NCBI GenBank assembly: GCA_030684575.1
Contig: JAUXVD010000008.1
Coordinates: 310,001-374,000, forward strand
Source: Nitrospirota bacterium
GTDB lineage: Bacteria > Nitrospirota > Nitrospiria > Nitrospirales > Nitrospiraceae
Length of the DNA stretch: 64,000 nt
Direction of reading: 5' to 3'
Both the position numbers and the translations under genes were made by a program. Below the pieces are notes generated by a model that saw only the letters and a program-made list of their open reading frames with translations, did no database searches and was not told the DNA's origin. Of this stretch, positions 9,034 through 18,270 are shown in pieces; the first letter of the stretch is position 1; each line of letters starts with the position of its first letter.

Positions 9034-9858
9034 ATGTCTATCTCTGTACGTTGGTCTCTCCTGAAATCACTGATAACCGTGATCGTGATGATGGTCGTGG
9101 TCCTTCCTGTTTCTGTGCAAGCCGATTCACCCCACAAACATCGCGGGCCCTGCGAGATCCATTACCCCAGTGACGCCACGGTGGAGTGGGACTGCCATGT
9201 CATTCTTCCAGGCGAATCGCTGGAAACGATCTTTGGCGAGTCCTGGAATGAGGGTGCACGATTCAATCGGATTGATCGACGGCATGCGCATGCTGGGCTC
9301 TCAATCAAAGTGCCGAGACGGATCGAGGATCTGGTGCAGTTTACGCCGCTCCCGCTGTTCTATCCGCCGGGAGAACTGGACGAGAAATTCATTCTCATCG
9401 ATTTGACTGAGCAATTTCTCGGGGCCTATGAGTTCGGAGCGCTTCGTTTCGACAGCCCCATTACCTCCGGGAACGGACGGAATGAAACGCCTGCAGGAGA
9501 GTTCCGTCTGGCCGCGGCCCACCGGCAGCACCAATCCTGCCTTTATACAATCGAGGGGACGGATCGGCCCTATCCGATGAACTACGCGCTCCGGTTTCAT
9601 GTGAATCGGGAAGGGGTGTCCTATTGGATTCATGGACGGGACATGCCGGGCTATCCCGCCTCGCACGGCTGCATCGGCCTCTACGATGAGACGATGCAGC
9701 AGGAACAGTACGGAGTGCCGAAAGAGCCGGAACTCAGCGATGCAAAACGGTTGTTCGAGTGGGTCTTAGGAGGTGAGATCGGCGATGATCGCGTCATCCC
9801 TCTCAGCCACGGCCCCCGCGTTCACATCATCGGTCAGGCGCCAAAGAGCGAGCGATAG
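9034..9858 (+). CDS. L,D-transpeptidase (YkuD family), exported
   Basis: The 274-residue product has a signal segment (SLITVIVMMVVVLPVSVQA), then a LysM-like region (CHVILPGESLETIFG...) that would bind peptidoglycan, then the YkuD catalytic domain. That domain carries the signature HGRDMPGYPASHGCIGLY near residues 199-216, with the nucleophilic Cys at about residue 212. It cross-links or anchors proteins to peptidoglycan in the periplasm. The start at 9034 is chosen because it gives a proper signal peptide. No strong SD is visible and the spacer just upstream is filled by repeat copy 1. Confidence 0.85.
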   Translation: MSISVRWSLLKSLITVIVMMVVVLPVSVQADSPHKHRGPCEIHYPSDATVEWDCHVILPGESLETIFGESWNEGARFNRIDRRHAHAGLSIKVPRRIEDLVQFTPLPLFYPPGELDEKFILIDLTEQFLGAYEFGALRFDSPITSGNGRNETPAGEFRLAAAHRQHQSCLYTIEGTDRPYPMNYALRFHVNREGVSYWIHGRDMPGYPASHGCIGLYDETMQQEQYGVPKEPELSDAKRLFEWVLGGEIGDDRVIPLSHGPRVHIIGQAPKSER

Positions 9859-9930
9859 CTCACACAGGAAAACGTATGAACGTGGTGCCAAAAGTGTGAC
9901 TTGCTTTTGAGCCCAATCATTATCATCTTT

Positions 9931-10042
9931 AGCACTGAAGCGAGTTTCACGGGCTTTGTGCTAGAAAGTCACCGACTTGTGACCTGAGAATGAGTGAGAT
10001 TGAGAGAGCGGGAATGAGAAGAAAGCAGCTCTGCTATACGAC
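9931..10042 (+). repeat. direct repeat R1, left copy, flanking the chaperone operon
   Basis: About 112 bases from AGCACTGAAGCGAG to CTGCTATACGAC align collinearly with 17970-18081, on the other side of the chaperone operon. Shared words include GTTTCAC, AAAGTCA, GAGTGAGATTGAG and AGCTCTGCTATACGAC. A second motif (10126-10180, TCCGACCCAAAGCAGACG) also has a relative at 17803. Nothing else is seen in 9859-10268. Confidence 0.75.
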
Positions 10043-10268
10043 TGCTTCTTGTATTCTCTGGTTCGAGCTCTGATTGGCTCCCCGAGTCTGGCAAAGATAG
10101 ACACTGAATTGAGATATTCTCGCTGTTCTGAACGGCTGCTTCCGACCCAAAGCAGACGTACACGACCGACCGCTATCTGGGCTGCTCCCGGCTTCATTCA
10201 TGCACCTAACTCGGTGTATTTGAAACCGGCAGCAGCCCATAGTATAGCCATGCGCCGCAAAGAATCGT

Positions 10269-11897
10269 TTAGGACAGTAAGGGGTCAGTCAGCCTATTAA
10301 ACCCGCCAGGGTGTTTGAAGGCTATACGAAGTATCTGCTCAACCACATGGGCATTCGGCACCCCGATATATGAAAGCTTGACGTAAACCTTATCGTCCTT
10401 GGCAAGTCCAATACAAAAGTTGCCGTCTCCCGTCCAGATCTTGACGTCATGCCATGCACACCAGACGGAATCATCCCCGAAAACTTTATGGTGTGTCAGC
10501 AGCACTTGCTCCTCGGTTAACACGGCATCCCCGATGGTCACCTGCTGACCTGCGCGAAGACGTTGTGCCAGATCGAGCGCCAAGCGTGGACCCACGGCCC
10601 GCCATAGTTTATCGATGATCGTACTAAACAACTCCTCGCCACGAAACACCATCACACCTTCGGATGTGGTATTGCCGAAGGCCACGGTAAAGGTCAGCAC
10701 ATCGGATTCTCTAATGCCGCCATAGCGAATCCGGGTTATGTCCGACAGGGGATAAAAATTATTTTTCCATGCGATCCCTTCCGCCGAAAGGCGAAAGGTT
10801 TCTTTGAAGAAGGTTCCGAACTCAGCTTCACAAGAAATGTCTCGCTTCCACTGCTCCAATTCTTCAGCCGTTTCTTGCTGGGCATGAAGCAACTTCTGGA
10901 GAGCGATGCTATCTTCATCCGCGCGCTCGCGGACTTCCGGCAATTCCGCAAATACCGAAGCGATCAGCTCAGTGAGGCGCTGGGATTCCTCCATGCAGTT
11001 ATGCTCGTTAGTCAGCTCAACGGCCAGTCCTCGAATGGTATCAGCGAGGCCTTGGCTCAGGGCATGTCCAAGGCCGCGAGAGCGGGCGCTCAATTGAATA
11101 GGCTGTGCCACTGAATCCCACTGACGCACCACTTGTGCGAGGATGTCGATGAATCGGTTTACAGAGGAACCTCTTGCCTGGACTTCCGCCCGGATTGCGC
11201 CGATGATTTTCTCAATATTCCGCGCTTCGTCTTCGAGAAACCGTTGGCTTTCCACCTCGTAGGTCCCGACCAATTCATCGATGATGGGGGGAGCATGTAT
11301 GGTGCCTCCATGAGTCGCCTCGTCTACTGCGATGGTCATCGCCTCGATGATCCACGAAGTGGGCAACCGATTCAGACACTCTTTGATTGCCGTCCGATAG
11401 TACCGTGTGCGTTCCTGCCATTCCACATCGAGGACCTCGGGTTTGACTGCAGGGAAGCCTGCAATGCTTCGATCTTCGTTGAGATCCCGGACGATCGCTT
11501 CGGGAGTACACAAGCTTGTTAGTTCGGAAAATTTATGAATGAGGGTAGCCATTGCCTTGGCGTCGGCCGTCAACCGAATCGACTCGACCGCCGCAGCTAG
11601 TAAATTGGCATGGGGTAGCGGCGGCAGACCAGCCTCCTGTGCAATCGACAGCGGGTTCTCCAAGAGCTGTTGGGTCAAATGGATGGCGCGGGTCGGCGAC
11701 AACCCTGGCAACCAACCCAACTCAGCAGCGAGTCGCGTGCGGGGATTGGTGAGGTCGGCTCGGGCTTTTTGGCAGGCCTGGGCATCATGGGTGAGTGAGC
11801 GCTCATCCGCCAATTCGATCAGACGCCGTCGGTCATCGCGGGTCGAGGCCCCAAGCACCCAAAACGGATTCGTGTGCAACGCGGTGGACGCCATCAC
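10269..11897 (-). CDS. J-like protein lacking HPD, with C-terminal PH/GRAM-like region (last gene of chaperone operon)
   Basis: The 542-residue product opens with a J-domain-like module: NPFWVLGASTRDDRRRLIEL, then CQKARADLTNPRTRL where J proteins have their last helix. The loop reads SLTHDAQ instead of carrying His-Pro-Asp, so normal stimulation of Hsp70 ATPase is doubtful. The middle is helical and coiled. The C-terminal ~180 residues contain two beta-rich stretches (FRLSAEGIAWKNNFYPLSDI and AVLTEEQVLLTHHKVFGDD) that resemble tandem PH/GRAM folds. It overlaps the preceding gene by ATGA, which indicates translational coupling. The J-like and PH-like assignments are by pattern. It probably delivers clients or membrane sites to the operon's Hsp70. 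Confidence 0.6.
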   Translation of the reverse strand: MMASTALHTNPFWVLGASTRDDRRRLIELADERSLTHDAQACQKARADLTNPRTRLAAELGWLPGLSPTRAIHLTQQLLENPLSIAQEAGLPPLPHANLLAAAVESIRLTADAKAMATLIHKFSELTSLCTPEAIVRDLNEDRSIAGFPAVKPEVLDVEWQERTRYYRTAIKECLNRLPTSWIIEAMTIAVDEATHGGTIHAPPIIDELVGTYEVESQRFLEDEARNIEKIIGAIRAEVQARGSSVNRFIDILAQVVRQWDSVAQPIQLSARSRGLGHALSQGLADTIRGLAVELTNEHNCMEESQRLTELIASVFAELPEVRERADEDSIALQKLLHAQQETAEELEQWKRDISCEAEFGTFFKETFRLSAEGIAWKNNFYPLSDITRIRYGGIRESDVLTFTVAFGNTTSEGVMVFRGEELFSTIIDKLWRAVGPRLALDLAQRLRAGQQVTIGDAVLTEEQVLLTHHKVFGDDSVWCAWHDVKIWTGDGNFCIGLAKDDKVYVKLSYIGVPNAHVVEQILRIAFKHPGGFNRLTDPLLS

Positions 11898-13192
11898 CTC
11901 GACGCTCCTGGTTGGGCGGAGGCCCGTGCGGAGCGAACGGCCTGCTGTTGATCAGGCAACAAGAGTGTCTCTTGGCACAAGGCAGGGTATTTCCCCTCCA
12001 AACACACGGTGAACATGGCCTGGCGCTCAGCCTCCTCGACTGCCTGGGCTTGAGCCGCGGTCAACCGCTGATGGTTGCAGCGTAAGGGATATTCGCCTGT
12101 CAGGCACTGTTTCAGGTTGGCTCTCCTTTCAGCCAATACCACGTCTTCTAATTGAGCAGGAGTGAGGCGTGCGTGGTTACACAGAGTGGGGTATCGCCCG
12201 TCGAGACATTCCTTCAGATTTGCAGCCAGTTCAGCTGTTTCAGTCTCATTCGCCTCCGACGGGTTGAGCTGTTGTTGTTTATCAAGGTTCGCTGCCTTGT
12301 CGGTTTGGTGTCGCGGCTCGACAGCACTGATCCTTGATGTTGATGCAAGCGGCGTGGCCTGGTCAGACTCACGCCTGGTCTGGGGACGTTCGTCCGCTGC
12401 TGAGCGCCGACCTCCAGGGGACGACACCTCATTATTCTGGACCTCCGCTAGTAGAGGGTCGAGGCGAAAGCGCGGTTCCTCAGTCGCTCCCTGATTGTCC
12501 TGAGGGGATGAAGGCGACAGACGGGATTGGGCGTCCGCGATCCGCAAACGCCTTGTACCTTCGTCCTGCAACGACGACCGCTGCCGCTCGACCTCTTGTT
12601 TGGCGCGTTCCATCATGGATTTCTGGTAACGAAACTCCCCACATCGGCTATTGTAGTCGTCGATAGAGTTGTTAAATTGCTGTACGGCGCCGGCGTCGTT
12701 CGTGTCATGAATCAGTAATTGCCCCGCCTCCAGTCGAATATTTTCAGCCAGGCAATACTGGAGTTGTGCGCGCGTCAGAATATGCTTTTTGCCGATAGGT
12801 GGCTTCTCTTCCGTGTATGACCCGGATGGCTCCGGCACAGGGGAGGGAGGCACCCGAGGGGCAGGAATCGGCGGCGGGGACGGTGTTGGTGAGGACGAGA
12901 CTGAGACCGATTGCTTCGTCGGATCAGTAAAAAGCATAACGCCAAAGACAAAGAGCGTCAGCGCCCCCAAGGCCCATCCGTATGAGAACTGCCAGCGTGG
13001 GGTGGAAGCAGTGAGGGGTTTGAGTTCAGGAGGCTCGGCCCGAGGGGAAACGGACGGCTGGATGACAGGAGGAGCGGTCTGTGCTGTCTCACGTCTGGCG
13101 GCGGCCAAGAGGGCATCGGCGTCCGAGACCATGTGCGCCATACCGGCGAAGCCAACAGGGCCTTCGACTTCTTCCGTTCGAATCGGTGTCAT
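11894..13192 (-). CDS. membrane-anchored protein with triplicated Cys repeat (chaperone operon)
   Basis: The start at 13192 has AGGGG upstream and follows the AAA gene by 7 bases, which discards 49 codons of overlap. The 432-residue product has ~90 N-terminal cytoplasmic residues, one membrane span (WALGALTLFVFGVMLF), a Pro-rich linker, a helical region and a C-terminal triplicate. Each C-terminal unit is ~34 residues and reads NLKxCLxGxYPxxCNHxRLTxAQ; the last copy is diverged (MFTVCLEGKYPALC). The paired Cys suggest disulphides in the periplasm or a metal site. It would place the chaperone machinery at the inner membrane. No known family was recognised. Confidence 0.6.
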   Translation of the reverse strand: MTPIRTEEVEGPVGFAGMAHMVSDADALLAAARRETAQTAPPVIQPSVSPRAEPPELKPLTASTPRWQFSYGWALGALTLFVFGVMLFTDPTKQSVSVSSSPTPSPPPIPAPRVPPSPVPEPSGSYTEEKPPIGKKHILTRAQLQYCLAENIRLEAGQLLIHDTNDAGAVQQFNNSIDDYNSRCGEFRYQKSMMERAKQEVERQRSSLQDEGTRRLRIADAQSRLSPSSPQDNQGATEEPRFRLDPLLAEVQNNEVSSPGGRRSAADERPQTRRESDQATPLASTSRISAVEPRHQTDKAANLDKQQQLNPSEANETETAELAANLKECLDGRYPTLCNHARLTPAQLEDVVLAERRANLKQCLTGEYPLRCNHQRLTAAQAQAVEEAERQAMFTVCLEGKYPALCQETLLLPDQQQAVRSARASAQPGASR

Positions 13193-13199
13193 AGAACCC

Positions 13200-14597
13200 C
13201 TATACGAAGCCGATACGGGCAGGAGAGGCGGTGTCCGTGCAGCGTGCCGGGCTCGAATGCAAGGCGGCGAGGAGATGACTGTGGGCAAGACGACTCTGGC
13301 CGGCGCGTGCCGCCAGTCGAGCGCCTTCTCGAACGACAAAAGTCACATCCGAGAGAGGACGCCCTGCCAATGCCTGTGCGAGCGGCGCCACTTTGACAGT
13401 GGCCTCGGTCGGTAACGCCGCGAGGAGTTTGGTGAGCAACGCGGCAATTTCATTTTCGCTGGCCGGCGGCACAGCAATGATATGATCGAACCGTCCGCGC
13501 CGGAGAATGGCAGGATCGATCATATCCAGTCGATTGGTCATGGCGATGATCAAGACGTGATTGTGAACGGCTTCTGGAATGCGGCGAAGGAACTCAGCCA
13601 CTTCTTCCACTCGATGATGCCCAAACCCGTCTGCGCGGTCAGCCAGAAAGGCTTCCATCTCGTCGATCACCAGTACGGAAGGCGCATGCGCCATCGCGTC
13701 TTCAAAGACTTGAGCGACCTTCTTACTGGTCTCATGAATATAGGGGCTGGCCACACTGGAGGCGTCGATTTCGTAGCTGGGCCAGCCCAAGAAATCGATC
13801 AGACGCTGGACCGCAAAGGTTTTCCCGCAGCCGGGGGGGCCGTGGAGAATGACCGCCGAAGGAAAATCGATGCCGAGCGCGCGATATCGCTCCGGATGCT
13901 GGACGATGTCGACGATGTGTTCATTGAAAAAGTATTCCAATTCCGGCCGCCCGGCCAATTCGAAACGGCTGGCCGCCGCGTCGTTCGCCACCTGCTCGCC
14001 GTTGTCGATGGAAGTCGCTGTGGTCGCCGAAGCCTCGGTGACGGCGATTCCCGCCGCCCCCACGATCTCTATCAACTGAGACGGCGCCAACCAATTCAAC
14101 GCTTGCGAAAGCCGTCGGAAGGACGTGGCTGGGATGCTGGCGCCACCGGTCAGCCAGTAGCCCAACACCGTGGCGTCCTCTGTCCGGGAGGTGATGCTGT
14201 ATGTCGGTAAGAGCCGGCTGAGCTTTTCGATGTAGAGCGCGTCTTGCAAGGGTGACGTGGCATCGTGAAGACGGGTGGCTTTGAACGCAACGGCGAAGGC
14301 AAGGGCCTCACTCTTGGAGTTGGGAGACCGACCCGCGGACACCGGGCACACGACTTGGCTGCGTGGGCTGGAGACGGTATACAGCTGCTGACTCCCGAAG
14401 GAGAGGGGCGTGAGGGCGCCGCGCTCTAAGAGACCGGCAGCAATCCACCGTTCTGCGAGGACGCCGTCGGCCAACAACGTACGCCCCTCGCCGTCAGTTT
14501 CAATAATTTGCCAGCCAGGTCCTTCAAAGAGGGCCTGTTTCGTTCGAGACCCGTCCGGTAAAGCTAGGCCTATGGGAAGCCAGTTATCCAAAGTCAT
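13200..14597 (-). CDS. AAA+ ATPase of the chaperone operon
   Basis: The 465-residue product has an N-terminal ~230 residues of unknown fold followed by one AAA+ module. Walker A GPPGCGKT spans residues 253-260. Walker B is VLVIDEMEAF, sensor-1 region IIAMTNRLDMID, and an arginine-finger stretch AILRRGRFDH follows. The C-terminal helical lid ends the protein. This is the classic AAA unfoldase/remodelling type (FtsH/p97-like core) without a protease domain. It follows the Hsp70 gene by three bases. Together with Hsp70 it suggests a disaggregation or remodelling pair, as DnaK and ClpB form, though ClpB has two AAA modules and this has one. Confidence 0.8.
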   Translation of the reverse strand: MTLDNWLPIGLALPDGSRTKQALFEGPGWQIIETDGEGRTLLADGVLAERWIAAGLLERGALTPLSFGSQQLYTVSSPRSQVVCPVSAGRSPNSKSEALAFAVAFKATRLHDATSPLQDALYIEKLSRLLPTYSITSRTEDATVLGYWLTGGASIPATSFRRLSQALNWLAPSQLIEIVGAAGIAVTEASATTATSIDNGEQVANDAAASRFELAGRPELEYFFNEHIVDIVQHPERYRALGIDFPSAVILHGPPGCGKTFAVQRLIDFLGWPSYEIDASSVASPYIHETSKKVAQVFEDAMAHAPSVLVIDEMEAFLADRADGFGHHRVEEVAEFLRRIPEAVHNHVLIIAMTNRLDMIDPAILRRGRFDHIIAVPPASENEIAALLTKLLAALPTEATVKVAPLAQALAGRPLSDVTFVVREGARLAARAGQSRLAHSHLLAALHSSPARCTDTASPARIGFV

Positions 14598-14600
14598 GGC

Positions 14601-17090
14601 TCATCCCCGGACAATATTTGTCGTAGACAACATGTCGTCGTCTCCTGACGTGCCGATTCGTGCAGCATCCAATTGCGCCACAATAGTCCGCAGCCGCGCC
14701 ATGTCGTCGGCTTTAAGCGCTTCAGTGCCCATGGCGACCAGCTGAGCGTGTGTATGGGCATCAGGAAAGAGATGGGCCACCTCGGCCAGCATCTTGAATC
14801 GATCCAAGACAAACCAATCCTGCCGCCAGAGAATCATGAAGGTTTTTGACCGCAGGTCATCCACATGGGATTCAAATTCATTGCTCGGGGCGTTCATAAC
14901 GCGCTGGGCAGTTTTTACGAGATTCTCGAACGTGGATATTTCGGATGGCTTTGCGTGCTCCCTCACATATTTGTCGAAAAAAGTCAGGGCTTTGTCCAAT
15001 TCGAGCTGCCGAATCGTTTTCAGATGAACCTGGCGAGTTTCGGCCAGTAAGCGCTTGATCTGCTGGATGTCGTCCATCGTGTGTTTCGAGCTTTCAGGAT
15101 CCTGAGACCCGACGGCGCCTTCGACCCTGGTCAACTTCTCTCGTGCCTCCGCAAGTCGCGGATCCTCGATTTTGGAGGCCATTTCATCTAATCGCTCCAA
15201 CACTTGATTGGACTCTTGGGCGATGAGTTTGGCCGCTTGGCTATAGTCGATTTGGCCCTCTTGCCGAGAATAAAAGTTGTGTCCACTGTGAAAGGAGCCG
15301 CTAATTGAGGGGACCGACACTTCCAGGACGATTTGGCCGGAATCTAGAACTTCATACTGACATTGGAGTTCGGCGCCAGCTGCGATGACGCCATCAGAAA
15401 AGTCCTTGCCCGTGATCTTGAACAGGCCGATAAAACAGTTGTCTGTGATCGGCTTCGTGCAGTCGCCTTCCCACAGTTGAAAGTTGAGCGATCCGGGACT
15501 ACCCGCTTTGAGGGATTCCTCAGCACGGAAAACTAGGACGCCCTTCTTGGGCAATGGATCCCCTTCTCGGACGAGATAGGCCAGGGCGATCGGCCCGCCG
15601 ATTTTGTCTTTTGCCGCGACTGATATGGAATGAGAGGCCGGAATGGCATCGATCGTCGCCGCCGTTCGCGAAATGACGAGCTGATTGTGTTCCAGCGTCA
15701 TGGGAGCGCCGGCGGAGTCAAACACATAAACCTTAAACCGGTTCTCACCTGGACGGCTCAACATCACCTCGACGGCGGCCCCATCACGCAGCGCCGTGCG
15801 ACCTGACGACCAGCCCGTATCCGAGCTATCGATTTGGAACTCGCTACCGGCCGCGACTGTGCCGCTGACTTTAGCTAGGATCTTAGCTTTGACATCTGGC
15901 GTGCGACTGGCATAGGCGAAAGAAATGGCCACGGGCCCGCTGACCGTGATGGTCCCTCGCGCACTTTTGCGCCCACGGTTTTTCGTGCTCCAATCGATGG
16001 ATTCAGCAAAGATAGCCGCTCCCTCGGCAACCGCCGTCATAGGATTCACTTCCGTCGAGGCAGCAATGCCAAGCTCAAAGGCCACCTTGTCGCGCAAAGG
16101 TTTGTATTGGGTTGGCCCACCGACAAAGATGAGGCGTTCGACGTCTTGAGGTTCGTAGCCGGCCTTGCGCAACGTTTCCCGTGCGGCTTGGATGGACTCC
16201 GTCACCCGGGGTGCAATGAGGTCATCAAGTTGCTTCCGGGTGAGCAGGACATCCAGATAAATTTCCTGGCCGTTACAATCCCGCGCATTGAGTTCGGTTT
16301 CGGAGAGGCTAATCAGGCTCTCCTCACGCTGGGATAATTCAATCTTGGCTTTTTCCGCGGCCCAGAGCGCCATGCGCGCGAGGGATTTGTAGCCCGGTTG
16401 CCCCGCAAAGTCTTCGGGCAATGAAAACTGTTTAAGCAGCCACGGTTTCACCACGGCATCGAAGATGTGCCGGTCAAAGTCCGTGCCTCCACACATCACG
16501 ATGCCACCGCCGGCCAGGAGACTCACCCGTCCTGCAATGCTCTGCGCGATCGCAATATCCAAAGTGCCGCCACCGAGATCATAGATACAAAACAGCCCGT
16601 CGTGCTTGCGCTGGCGCATTACGCTCATGACTGCCGCGACGGGCTCCTGCATCAGTGCCACTTGGCCGATTTGCGCCATGATGGCGGCCTCCGTCGTCGC
16701 ATCCTTCTGCATCTGGTTGAATGCGGCGGGAACCGTAATGACGGTGCCGACCGCCTCATCATTGCGAATATCTTCCGGGAGATAACCGAACAAAACCCGC
16801 AAGAGTTCGGCAGAACATTCCTCTGGCCTCATGGTGCGCTGGACTCCGGGCAACTCAATCGGCGTGCTCGTGCCCATGAAACGTTTGAACTTCAGCGCCG
16901 CCTGTTCCGGAGTCCTCGCGGCATTCATATAGGCTCGAGAGCCCACATACTTATTGCCGCGTTTATCGATGAAAAGCGCCGAAGGCGTAACATCATGTTG
17001 TTCAGGGCTTTTATATAGTCGAACCGTCTCACCGTCATAGGAGCAAATCGCGCTGTTGGTGGTGCCCAAATCGATCCCAACGTAATTCAT
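14601..17090 (-). CDS. divergent Hsp70 (DnaK-like) chaperone, 829 aa
   Basis: The nucleotide-binding domain is intact: GIDLGTTNS at residues 5-13, VITVPAAFNQMQKDAT around 118, YDLGGGTLDIAI around 172 and IFVGGPTQYKPLR around 317. The region after ~400 does not follow DnaK's substrate-binding domain closely and the protein is ~190 residues longer than DnaK. The C-terminus is helical. DnaK hallmark NPDEAVA is replaced by NPMTAVAEGAA. It therefore belongs to the specialised Hsp70s encoded in dedicated operons, not the housekeeping DnaK. It overlaps the GrpE-like gene by ATGA. Clients are unknown. Confidence 0.9.
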   Translation of the reverse strand: MNYVGIDLGTTNSAICSYDGETVRLYKSPEQHDVTPSALFIDKRGNKYVGSRAYMNAARTPEQAALKFKRFMGTSTPIELPGVQRTMRPEECSAELLRVLFGYLPEDIRNDEAVGTVITVPAAFNQMQKDATTEAAIMAQIGQVALMQEPVAAVMSVMRQRKHDGLFCIYDLGGGTLDIAIAQSIAGRVSLLAGGGIVMCGGTDFDRHIFDAVVKPWLLKQFSLPEDFAGQPGYKSLARMALWAAEKAKIELSQREESLISLSETELNARDCNGQEIYLDVLLTRKQLDDLIAPRVTESIQAARETLRKAGYEPQDVERLIFVGGPTQYKPLRDKVAFELGIAASTEVNPMTAVAEGAAIFAESIDWSTKNRGRKSARGTITVSGPVAISFAYASRTPDVKAKILAKVSGTVAAGSEFQIDSSDTGWSSGRTALRDGAAVEVMLSRPGENRFKVYVFDSAGAPMTLEHNQLVISRTAATIDAIPASHSISVAAKDKIGGPIALAYLVREGDPLPKKGVLVFRAEESLKAGSPGSLNFQLWEGDCTKPITDNCFIGLFKITGKDFSDGVIAAGAELQCQYEVLDSGQIVLEVSVPSISGSFHSGHNFYSRQEGQIDYSQAAKLIAQESNQVLERLDEMASKIEDPRLAEAREKLTRVEGAVGSQDPESSKHTMDDIQQIKRLLAETRQVHLKTIRQLELDKALTFFDKYVREHAKPSEISTFENLVKTAQRVMNAPSNEFESHVDDLRSKTFMILWRQDWFVLDRFKMLAEVAHLFPDAHTHAQLVAMGTEALKADDMARLRTIVAQLDAARIGTSGDDDMLSTTNIVRG

Positions 17091-17458
17091 AGATGTGCCT
17101 TTCGAAGGACTACCGTGCCGGATTTTTTGAGTCCGGTCGTACTCATAATGATCGGCTCAAGCATTTGTTCGACCAGAAGGGGAACATCAGGCTCGAAATC
17201 ATCCAAGTTTACCGGGACGGCGGCCATGCCGGGATCGAAGGGGTGGCCCTCGAGATTCACCAGCTTTAATCCCGCGACCTCCAGGCTTTCTTCCATCTTG
17301 CGTTGTGAATATCGTAGTTGGCTCGCGTAGCGGGCCGCTTCCCCGGCGTCGAGTTTGGCTAGCACTTTTTGAAACACGCGCGAAAGGCGCCAATTCTCGA
17401 TCGCTAAGTCGATGAGCACTTGCTCAAATAATTCGGGGATTGATGCAGGGGTGCTCAT
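17087..17458 (-). CDS. GrpE-like protein, first gene of the chaperone operon
   Basis: The 123-residue product has an N-terminal helical half and a C-terminal part, GLKLVNLEGHPFDPGMAAVPVN...ILEP-type turn...SGTVVLRKA, that follows the GrpE beta-domain plan (FDP turn and a final V-LR-V-like strand). GrpE proteins release ADP from Hsp70. Position directly before an Hsp70 gene with an ATGA overlap supports the call. The start is the ATG at 17458. A TTG at 17512 is possible, and neither has a strong SD. The protein is shorter than GrpE (~190 residues), lacking much of the long dimer helix. Confidence 0.6.
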   Translation of the reverse strand: MSTPASIPELFEQVLIDLAIENWRLSRVFQKVLAKLDAGEAARYASQLRYSQRKMEESLEVAGLKLVNLEGHPFDPGMAAVPVNLDDFEPDVPLLVEQMLEPIIMSTTGLKKSGTVVLRKAHL

Positions 17459-17718
17459 TCGAAGGACACCCCGATGGTCGAGAAAAAGATTTGACAATGG
17501 AGAGTACCGCAAGTCCGCATATGGGCGACCAGCTCCTTACGAAATTCGGCTTAAGACTAGGGGAACAGCATACCCAAATTCAAGCCACTCTTTGGCCCTA
17601 TTTAGAGGGGTGCGTATTCCGCTCAAACTGCGCCAGTCATTCAGGTCGAAACAGCCACGTATTACGGTGTCTTTACTCGCAAGAGTTATGAGTCTAGTAA
17701 GAGTTGAGCACGAAACAA
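17459..17718. other. divergent promoter region of the chaperone operon; no convincing gene
   Basis: A plus-strand frame at 17497-17691 (MESTASPHMGDQLLTK...) looks protein-like over ~40 residues but has no ribosome binding site and may be a decayed gene start. The spacer up to 18270 otherwise holds repeats R2 (17719) and R1 (17970). Confidence 0.35.
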
Positions 17719-17785
17719 ACAAAATCTCATGAACGGAAGCTTTCCGGCACGGAGATTGCCCCTAGTGACTGTCGCTAAGTGGCCG
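17719..17785 (+). repeat. direct repeat R2, left copy, flanking the toxin-like module
   Basis: AAAATCTCATGAACGGAAGC, then TTTCCGGCACGGAGA and GACTGTCGCTAAGTGGCCG, match 20303-20370 collinearly (CATGAACGGCAGCTTTCC, GACTGTCGCAAAGTGGCCG). Confidence 0.75.
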
Positions 17786-17969
17786 TTCTGCGACCGTCGG
17801 AATCCGACCCAAACCCGAAGTCCACGACCGACGGCTATCAGGTGGTCCAATCGAATGACGGCGCCATCGGGACCCTATGGGGTGTAAAAGAAAGAACGTT
17901 TATAGCAGCACTTGCGCCTTGAGGTAGTGCCGAAGGCGGGATTTGATTTGGATGCATTTCAGGAATTTC

Positions 17970-18081
17970 AGCATTGACACGGGTTTCACAGGTATTACTC
18001 TAAAAAGTCAACGAGTTGAATGCTGAGAAAGAGTGAGATTGAGTGAGCCGGAATAAGCGGGAAGTAGCTCTGCTATACGAC
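17970..18081 (+). repeat. direct repeat R1, right copy
   Basis: It is collinear with 9931-10042 and shares GGGTTTCAC, GAGTGAGATTGAG and AGCTCTGCTATACGACC. Same orientation, separated by about 8 kb that is almost exactly the chaperone operon. Confidence 0.75.
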
Positions 18082-18270
18082 CGTTTTACGACCGCCTCTT
18101 TGTCGTATCCATGACAGGGCGCGGGTAGGCAGTGATGAATTCCCTGTACCGGAATCTCGTATTCAGTATAATCTAAAAATCTCACGGTCTTGCTCTGTAC
18201 GCTGATGCGATATGGCCTACTGAGTGACAAGGATTTATGGTAACCGCTGGGCATAGTGGTACTTGAGCGG

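Noticed and set aside
9969-10163. Minus-strand frame beginning MYVCFGSEAAVQ
   Set aside because: Translation of the R1-associated repeat; such CFGSEA-type peptides recur as spurious predictions in repeat DNA.
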